Part shown: positions 56,460-64,000 of the stretch, in pieces
Layout: every line of letters begins with the position of its first letter
Position numbering within the stretch: the first letter of the stretch is position 1
Notes under the pieces: model-generated
What the model saw: the letters and a program-made list of their open reading frames with translations, nothing else
Databases searched by the model: none
What the model was told of the DNA's origin: nothing
Program-made: the position numbers and the translations under genes
Assembly: GCF_014805625.2 (NCBI RefSeq)
Contig: NW_023998455.1
Location: 1,801,787 to 1,865,786, forward strand
Origin: Glossina fuscipes
Lineage: Eukaryota > Arthropoda > Insecta > Diptera > Glossinidae
Direction: 5' to 3'
Length of the DNA stretch: 64,000 nt

Positions 56460-59208
56460 TCATAAATGTTTCGCTGCAAATATTATATACTTATGCTGTG
56501 GATCAATTTTCTCTGCAAAAGTTTTACCTTCAAACGAAAATTTTGAATACTCTTCGCGAAATAAAGTTACGAAGCCTAATTTCTCTCCGACCCTTTGCGA
56601 GAAATGCGAAGTAAAGACTGAGGTTATGGCTTCCGGTTGTTGACCTTTAAGATAAGCTGGAAGTTCTAAGGACTCTTTCGAACCTTCTTCTTTCAATTTA
56701 CGCCCGTAATCTACGGTGAATTCGGCCAAAATTAACGCTAAGCCTCGACGGCTGAATTCGGTGCGAGTGGAAAGAAAAGTCAATTCAATAATGCATTTCA
56801 CCTGCCATTCTTTGTAAATATCGTAAGATGTTTCTAAGTGATGCATAATTTCACCGATTTTTTCCATATTCGGACTCTCAAGTATTTCGAAAATATGATC
56901 TGGCTTTATATTGGCCGAGGGATTCTAAAGAAGAATGAAAATGATTTTTATTAATTCGACAATTACACGGTCGCTTACCTACCGTCATTTTATTGATACA
57001 CATGGCGGCCATTTGCTGACTTGGTATATGACGGGCAGCAAACGATATGTTATCCCTAAGTAAAAGTCTAATAAATTTTTCCATTTCACTACGCGTCTCT
57101 TCAGTGTCACGTAGATTACAAGCTATACTTAAATTTTCGTATTTTACAAAGTAATTTTTGAAGAGCTGCAAGTATACAGAATATTTGTTTTAAAACAACC
57201 TTTTGGACCTAAAGTTAAGTTAAGTCCATATATTTGCCATCAAGGAAATTTGGGCAGCCAAGTTATCTACTCGCTAGGAAAGGTGTTACTAATGACCGGT
57301 ATGTTGGTGGATAACGGCGTGACTCGTTACTATGTGACAATGTAATATCCTGAGGCTTTGGGCTTTAGTACATGCGACTCTGTTATGTGTACGAGACGTA
57401 GGTTTTTGGCGCTTCGAATACAAAACGCAAGGAAGTGTTCCATGTACGCACCCTGTCACACATTGACCTATTATTTCTTAAGTTCTTATTACAAGTCTAT
57501 TCATAATATCCTGTCATATCGATGTAGGAGTAAGAAGAAGTAAGTAAGTGTGATGTCATAGGCTGGGCGAAGAAGACACGCCTTTTACTTCGAGTTTAAA
57601 ACACAACAGGAAATGTTGCCTCTTTTCTTTAATTTCAACGAGACAAGGGCTTACAATGGTCTCTCTTCTGCAATTGTGCTTTGCCGATCGGCATCCAGGA
57701 TTCCATAAAGGAAATTTACTTTTTCTGAGATCGAGTAAGTGTTTAGCTAAAACGTTACAGGATTGATGCCCACGTTAGCAAGATTTCGAGCTTTGATGGC
57801 TTAAATGCCAACTTGTTCGCGCAATCCATTGCCTTGACCCATTGGTACGAACAAATAAAAGTCGTGAAAAGCCAAGTCTTTTAAGTAATCCAGACGGGCC
57901 AATACTTGACAACTGAGCGCATCGAATCTGTCACTAACCAGGTTTGCGGTATGTTATGGAGAATTTTCATGGAAAAAGGTGATCTTGCTTGTTGCATTAT
58001 GGATATTCCAGTATTACCGTTTGGCAACTCGGAGATGGATTTTTAGAGTATTTATTCTTTTTCACGATCATCTGTGATCATGATCGTGCAAAGCTTAAAT
58101 TGTGGACCGGTCCTTCGTCATTCATACAAAAATTAAAACGAATTCCAGAAATGAAAAATTCATTCTCCCCCAAAAACATTAGTGTCTAACATATTCAGTC
58201 TTTGTCACGATCCAATACCGGTCTGTAGAAGAAAAAAAAAAAAGCAAATTTTTCAAACTGCCGTCCACCCATTGAAATACTAAAGACTATTAGCCTTGTA
58301 GTATCAGACAATTCAAAATGACATTGCCAGACAATGTACCGTCAAAGCTCCCTCGCTTGCTATTGCTATTATGTTCTCCGCTCAAAACTCTCCTTTATAC
58401 TTTACACCCTTTTTGGTACAGGGCACATTAAGTTGATGCGAACGCAAGTAACGCCCGGAAGGGCTTAAGATAGACTCAACTTTTATTATACAATTCCAAA
58501 TTTGTGCGAACGTCTGTCCGTGACATGTCTGTCCATCACAAGTTTCTATACATTTTGATGAAATTTAGCTTTGACCCAAGGACGAACGTTATTAAAATTG
58601 GTTCGGATTGGATCACTTTTCCCGGTATTTCCTTATTTTTATTGTGAATATTCAAAATTTCTCGATAAAACTCGCTAAGTACTTCCTGCGCTTCCACTTT
58701 CTAAATTGATATGAAAAATTTGGTTCAATTTTTTCTTTCTCTTGGAGAGCAACACCAGAATATTTTATGATGAAAACGGGTCTAGGGTAGCAAATGTAGC
58801 AAAAAGTATCACGTAGGCCTATTTTTTAGATCCCAACATATATATGGACAAGCCCTTATATGAAGAGAATCGATCGGTATACCAGTCCTACATCCGCACA
58901 AAGTTCATGTATCATTGTATCCCAAGTGGTGTAGGGTATAAAAATTGAATATTAGGAAATAGCCAGACTTTACACTTGCAAAGCAGATATATTTCAATTT
59001 TCTTACGGCTTAGACTAACGACTTCACTAGATGGATGCTTTATTTACCTCCACAGCTTCATCGTACAATTCTTCCGTTATCTTAACAATTTCGAATTCTC
59101 CTACAATTGTAAGAAAAATTAAAAATATTTTTATAAATTTTTCGATATTTTTTTTTTTTGTTTTGCATAAATACCATCACAAATTAGCTTTAAGCACTGT
59201 GCAGACAT
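56460..59208 (-). CDS. GNAT-family N-acetyltransferase, arylalkylamine (dopamine) N-acetyltransferase-like
   Basis: Four exons on minus: 59208-59175, 59100-59048, 57165-56983 and 56924-56460. All joins keep frame (GAT G/GA GAA; GAG/CTC; ACG/AAT) and give 244 residues, close to the 220-250 usual for insect AANAT-like enzymes. Residues 13-29 (EFEIVKITEELYDEAVE) form the first strand and helix; 'NLSIACNLRDTEETRSEM', 'LLRDNISFAARH' and 'MAAMCINKMT' correspond to the family's early motifs. 'LTFLSTRTEFSRRGLALILAEF' is motif A, with R-R-G-L-A as the acetyl-CoA pyrophosphate loop. The end 'PQHKYIIFAAKHL' is the typical final strand. Insect AANAT-like proteins acetylate biogenic amines such as dopamine and octopamine in the cytosol, for cuticle sclerotisation or transmitter inactivation; the substrate of this paralogue cannot be told. 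Intron 2 is 1.9 kb and contains a type A element; the others are under 80 bp. Confidence 0.85.
58425..58945. repeat. Type A element in intron 2 of the GNAT gene
   Basis: Left end inverted: 'gttgatgcgaacgcaagtaacgcccggaagggcttaagatagactcaacttttattatac' and 'aacgtctgtccgtgacatgtctgtcc'. Right end direct: 'gaatcgatcggtata', 'catccgcacaaag' and 'cccaagtggtgtagggtataaa'. The ends thus face each other, like the element at 21,645-22,340. Confidence 0.7.
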
Positions 59209-61309
59209 GATAATGAGAAACTTTTGTTGTGAATTTCTTTATTAAATATTATTAACAAAAGAAAAAAAAAGTAAAAGAAAATTAAGAAACGCAACCGAGT
59301 TTCAACCCTTACAACAATAGACTAAAAATATGATATATCAACGGCAAAAACAAAATTTTGTTTTCTTACTAAATAAAACAAATTATTATTATTATTCTTC
59401 TTGTTCGTGTTTTTATTCTCATGCTAGTTTACTCTTCTTTACATGTTTTTGCTTAATACTTATAATGAATTAAAACAAAAATGGTTTATATAAGGTTTTG
59501 ATATCAGCCAGTGTTTGTGTTCTTATTGTTGTTGTTGTCAATTAAAAATGTATTCTGATAATATTACGACACTCATTACTACTGTACAGAATAAGTCCTT
59601 ATCGGTTTAGTTCTTAACAAGCCAACATAGGCGTTTATTTTACGAAAATGGGAAAAATATATTGTTCTCCAAATATCCGTCCGTTGCGAGTATGTATATT
59701 CTGCGTAGCAGGGACAATTTTTTTTTCAGACCATCTATAAAAGAGGACTTGTCAGTATCCAATATCTATATAATATTTAATTTTTATGCAGAAATCCTAC
59801 TCGGCAACAGGCAAGGAGCCATTGCTTACAATAGACGCAGAGACAGAGTATGGGTAGTAACATGGACTTTACTAATATGAAGTCGAGCGGCGTCAGTCTT
59901 TAAGATCTTTTTTCTTTCCTTTTAACTGTCGGGGTCAATTGCATCACTTGATGTTTGATGGCGTTCTTCAGCTCGTAAATCCTCCCAGCAAGCTAAGCGC
60001 TATGAGTAGTAGGTCTATTGATATTCAATTTTACCTTGGTTATTAAGAATCTGGGCTATCGGGCTACCAGGGTACCATTTGAAATAGAATCTACGTAAAG
60101 GAGATCGGAGAGTAGCACGTGGTAGTTGATTGTCTCCAAGGTGCCATAAATGACTTTCATATGATGGGGTCAAATGTGGGCTGCGGTGTTGGTGATAGAA
60201 GACAAGAAGCGGCTACCAAGTCAGCATACTTGTTTTCAATTCTCAGCACGATAGACCAGACTTGCGATCGAGCCGAGACCTTTAGTAAAACCCCATGCTG
60301 TTGTACATTAACCTCGCTTACGTTACAATTCCATACTTCATTTTAGTTCTACTGTTATTTCCCTATCTAGATCACAGAATGTCATGAATATATATGTATA
60401 TATATTATACGATCATAAGAAGTAATTACTCAACGTATAACAGGGTAAGTACATATAACACCTAAAACTAATAGCTGCTAATAGCCTTCCACTACGACTG
60501 CGTGCTATCTCCCTATCCGCATTTCTTTCATCATCATCATCTCAAGAAGATATCCTCTCAGTGGCGGCTCGCGTTTAAAAAGAGAATGTTTTCACACTGA
60601 AAAATCGTAATATGCCGCATCTTTCGACTCAATCGCATAGGATGTCTACTACCGATTTCGTAAATCTTAATGCATTCTATCAAACTGGTACCTTAAGTAG
60701 AATTACAATTTCATAACCACTTCACCTACCGTCTTTTCTTTCCCGTCTCCCTGTGATTCAATAGCGCTTTCCTTTGAATAAAGTTTACCGTGTTTGCCGA
60801 AGCTTCTACTACGAATTATGTTACATACACTTTTCAACTATACCACCTATGCCGATAAAGATAAAACTTCGAAATGGAAAAGTCACAGCTTGATGCTTCA
60901 TTGCTTAGGAAAAAGCGGTAAGAACTTATTTATAAACACGATACATATATATGTGAATATGTACGTAAGAGAATGTGCCCGCATGCTAAATCATGTGTTG
61001 AAGAATTTGTTTGACTCTCAGCATGGTATCGTTGATTATGATTAAAATGTTCATGTGTATGGTTATGTTAGATGTATTAAATGAATGCGGAATATTTGCT
61101 GAGCCCACCATTAATTGTGGAATATACTTTACGACAAGCTTGCGAGCTGAGCGTGTATCCAATCATCATTATATTATGAATAGAAATACATGTACATTAT
61201 ATGTATGTATAGGATTCATAGGAAATTTCTGGTTAAATTTTATTTTCATATTAATTTGGTTTGTTAACGCCCCACTCCCACCCAATTGAAAGATAATAGT
61301 ATAGTCTTT
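59209..61309. other. Gene-free stretch upstream of the GNAT gene
   Basis: The proximal 200 bp should contain the GNAT promoter on minus; no TATA box is obvious. Frames at 60,119-60,346, 60,794-61,045 and 61,011-61,289 on plus have no recognisable motif. Confidence 0.5.
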
Positions 61310-61580
61310 ACTTCGAAGGAAGTTTCAAAGACCTCATCAAGTAATTTATGTATATTCTTGACCAGCATGAAATACCGAAACGATTTATGAATGCCTGTCT
61401 GCCTGCCTGGCCACTAGTCCGCTTCCGTGGGTTTGTATCGTCAACGTTCACCTCCCCACAAAGTCTAAGATATCAGCTTCAAATCTGGCAAAAGCATTGG
61501 AAGTTCTTACAAGCAGACTACTATTGAAAATGAGCAAAGTCAATTAAGGGCCAGTGCAACGTAATCTGAGGCCACTTTTG
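61310..61580 (+). repeat. Type B fragment
   Basis: 'cctcatcaagtaatttatgtatattcttgaccagcatgaaa', 'gcctgtctgcctgcctgg', 'aaatctggcaaaagcattggaagttcttacaagcagacta' and 'aaaatgagcaaagtc'. Confidence 0.65.
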
Positions 61581-61587
61581 TTTTCAA

Positions 61588-62170
61588 AAACAAGTAAAAT
61601 TATTATATTCGGGCAAGGCCGACCATTAAATACCCTATACCACATTGTCTAACACAATTCTTATTTTTATTATAGAACACAAAAACTATATCTTGTTTCT
61701 ATATAAAGGGCATATTTTTCATGTGCGTCTTCATAGGGAAGAAGTCCCAAAATGTAGTATAAGTTTAATCCTTACAGAGGGCAGGATATATAAATAGGCC
61801 TAGATGGTCCTAATTTTCTACTGTCCATTTTTGGATGAAATTGTTATTATTGTTATAGTACTGATCAATGTCCGCCACCACAGACTTTTCCGCTTTACAA
61901 AGAATCAATTTTCATGACACTCTTTATATAGGGGAGAATCCAACAAACACGACCAGATGGTCCAAATTTGATACGATTAATTTTTTGCCTTAAATCGCTA
62001 TTACGGTCTAATTTTCGTCATGAAGCATTCAAAATTAGACCTTTTTCCAATACGAACTTCAGTTTTCGTTATATGAAAGGGTGTTTAAAAGCTGCCCCAG
62101 TCGGTCCAAAGATGTCGTACCAGTTTAGAATGCCCAGATACTACTAATTAGCCACTTTTTCCGAGAAATT
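61588..62170 (+). repeat. Type A element (long variant), partial, plus orientation
   Basis: Opens 'aacaagtaaaattattatattcgggcaaggccgaccattaaataccctataccac'; later 'ttcagttttcgttatatgaaagggtg', 'gctgccccagtcgg' and 'ccagtttagaatgcccagatactac'. Confidence 0.65.
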
Positions 62171-62254
62171 GTGAAAATTGCATATAACAACCTTTCAGAT
62201 GAGGGAGTTGTGCGTTTAGTTTCAAGACTTATTTATTTATGCCGCTTTTTTGCG

Positions 62255-62640
62255 CAGTCTTCACCACTTGTGATACAGAGTATATTAGGCTTGTGCGAGA
62301 GTACGTGACAACTACAAAGACCTAAGACAGACCAACCGATTACACCGATTACACCGATTGATAGAGAATCATTTTCTAAATCGATTTAAGCCCGTCTGTC
62401 TGTCTGTCCGTCTGTTGCATCTTCATGTAGTGTTGTCTTTGAACTGCAGGCCGAAGTTTTTTTGATATTTTAATGAAATTTGCTACCCAACGCTTTGGTT
62501 CAATGACGAACGCTGTTGTAAAGGTCGAACTTTTCGTAAGAACATCATCCTAAATGATTTATTATGTCAAAATACTAATAGCTAACCCTTTTTTGTCCAG
62601 AATTTTTCATCCTATCGAGACATGAGCAATAAGCAAAGCA
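62255..62640 (-). repeat. Type A element, minus orientation
   Basis: 'cttcaccacttgtgatacagagtatattaggcttgtgcg', 'ccgattacaccgattacaccgattgata', 'gagaatcattttctaaatcgatttaagcccgtctgtctgtctgtccgtctg', 'aactgcaggccgaagt'. The copy contains a local (ATTACACCG)n triplication at about 62,337-62,360. Confidence 0.75.
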
Positions 62641-63054
62641 TTAAAATGAAATTTAACGGCATTACTGTTTAATACAACCCTGTAATTATAAGAAAAAATA
62701 TTTTATCTTCATTATATCTTAGCTACTTTAACGGTATACTATGTTTACATAAATGTAAAAAAAAATGAATTACATAAAAGTTTTCCACTTTATGAGATTT
62801 CAAGATAGGGCAACTATGAATTCATTAATACGAACAAAAATGGCGTCCTAGGATTATCGAATTAAGATAAAAAAGGACAAAAATTATATGAAGATTAAAT
62901 TACTTGATAAGAAAAAAGAAAGAAAAGAAGACTTCAAATGATATTGACGTAGGTTCATCCATCCCTTTTCTTCTGCAGATGCACAATCGAGCAGCAATTC
63001 GCAAACATTTGCAATATTTTAAAGAAAACTTAAGACTCGCTTTTTGATTAGCAT

Positions 63055-63300
63055 AAATTTCTGAATTGGGTTAAGTATGTCCGCCTGACCGTCTGTGGTA
63101 AATATTCTCCTTGTCGCAAAAATTAACTTAACGCCTTTCCCTTTGGTAGTTCATTCAAGTAGCTCGATATAGAAAATACATCAAGTCGGTCGAAGGGCAC
63201 GTCCAGAGTACCTGCAGCAAAGTGACAAAATCGTCACGCCTACTCAATTATAAAAAGTATGGAAATTTAATTTTTGGGTTTTTTTTTTTGTTTAAGATAG
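63055..63300 (+). repeat. Type B fragment
   Basis: 'ttctgaattgggttaagtatgtccgcctgaccgtctg', 'attctccttgtcgcaaaaattaacttaacgcc', 'atagaaaatacatcaagtcggtcgaagggcac', 'cgtcacgcctactcaattataaaaag'. Confidence 0.65.
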
Positions 63301-63884
63301 CAGCCACAGTCTAATCGATCCTTACTAGATATGTGTACGTATTCGGTTCGATAAGGTAACACCAATTGAAATTGTTAAGGCCTTCAAGCTAACAATTACG
63401 CATATTTCGGATAAAGAAAGTTCTCTTATCCTTGTGGTCGAAAGCAATTAAGTGACATCCAAAGGATTCTCTTTAAATACTAACAGAATAATATTATTTA
63501 AGCCCTTTGATTCGACTGAATCATAAATGGGCAATGATTTCACCTTATGGCAAAGGAAACAATTTGTAAAAATAATTCTCTAGCATTGGTTTAGTGAAAG
63601 GAGTGGATTAGCCTTTAGAAAACTACTTCGCGGATGATAAACATAAGTTGAAGAATAGCGAAATATTGCTGACAATAAGAGAATTATTTCAATTTATAAT
63701 TTTTGCCGTAATATATGAGGTCTGCGAATTTTTCAATTCGCTTACAATTTTTTTTATAAAATTTTTTGTTTATATTATCAACTAAACATATGCCTAGTCG
63801 TTGTTATATGACACTTACGATTCCCATAAGCATGTATGAGTGAGACTGTACGCCTGCATGCCTTAGTTAATAAAAAACGTACGA
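63301..63884. other. Gene-free stretch
   Basis: No supported feature. Confidence 0.5.
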
Positions 63885-64000
63885 ACACTAACGTTGGCCA
63901 TGGCCTATCATTAAGTACCTCACATCATCGCCCCGTTATCCATAAATCCAATTTTCAGAATAAAGGTTATTGTGAGAAGTGGTCGAAAATTTGGTTCGAT
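63885..64000 (+). repeat. Type A element start, cut by the window end
   Basis: 'aacactaacgttggccatggcctatcattaagtacctcacatcatc', 'ccgttatccataaatcc', 'ttgtgagaagtggtcgaaaatttggttcgat'. Confidence 0.75.

Noticed and set aside
60794..61289. Two overlapping plus-strand ORFs with Met/Cys-rich sequence
   Set aside because: No motif, no coding-like codon pattern, no splice partners found.
1..64000. CRISPR arrays, prophage, operons or integrative elements
   Set aside because: The window is insect nuclear DNA: spliced genes, AATAAA signals and SINE/MITE-type repeats. The tandem repeats lack the unit-spacer pattern of CRISPR.

Overview
The window is AT-rich eukaryotic nuclear DNA from an insect, almost certainly a dipteran. 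The recognisable genes are a Fer1/Ptf1a-type bHLH factor, a meigo-type SLC35B1 nucleotide-sugar/ATP transporter, an arylalkylamine N-acetyltransferase-like GNAT enzyme and a TRAIP-like RING protein. They have short GT-AG introns mixed with very long ones, Asn and Gln homopolymers, and AATAAA signals. The density of old dispersed elements carrying GACAGAC/GGAC blocks and a terminal GGTGTAGGGTATAA-like sequence makes a calyptrate fly (tsetse or relative) my best guess. That is an inference, not a match. There are no bacterial-type operons, rRNA genes, functional tRNA genes or CRISPR arrays.

Layout. 1-18,500 is gene-poor: decayed interspersed repeats, tRNA-derived SINEs, several small tandem repeats, AT-rich low-complexity DNA, and one small broken reading frame (16,945-17,259). 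18,568-18,837 (+) is a small unrecognised ORF, tail-to-tail with meigo (19,155-20,505, -, three exons). 20,900-28,900 is repeat-rich and gene-free. 29,208-29,913 (-) is an M1 aminopeptidase fragment with four in-frame stops, every one at a family-conserved Trp. 30,737-32,246 (+) is a two-exon RING/coiled-coil gene with an FP25/LINE-ORF1-like C-terminal domain. Fer1 runs on the minus strand from 46,494 to 33,491: exon 1 is acidic/Ser-rich, exon 2 carries the bHLH, and exon 3, after a 9.9 kb intron, carries the Ptf1a-type C1/C2 boxes followed by Gln/Asn runs. 47,000-56,400 is repeat-rich and gene-free. The GNAT gene (59,208-56,460, -, four exons) has a 1.9 kb second intron that contains a repeat. 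59,210-64,000 is again gene-free and repeat-bearing.

The genes do not form a pathway; this is ordinary gene-sparse fly euchromatin. The observations I would follow first are the aminopeptidase with all four stops at Trp positions (pseudogene, or a candidate for A-to-I recoding), the RING protein with an ORF1-like tail, a foldback element with long inverted ends (21,645-22,340), and a dispersed element whose end lies about 20 bp from the Fer1 exon-1 splice donor.

Repeat names used below are local labels. Type A has (GACAGACGGAC)-like blocks, then an ATCGATTCAGAA / GATCGGTATAATAAA module, then a GGTGTAGGGTATAA-like end. Type B has 'AAAATGAAGATATCGCC' and 'CCTACAACGCCCAC'-like text and ends in GACCGAATATAATTTTCTTAC.
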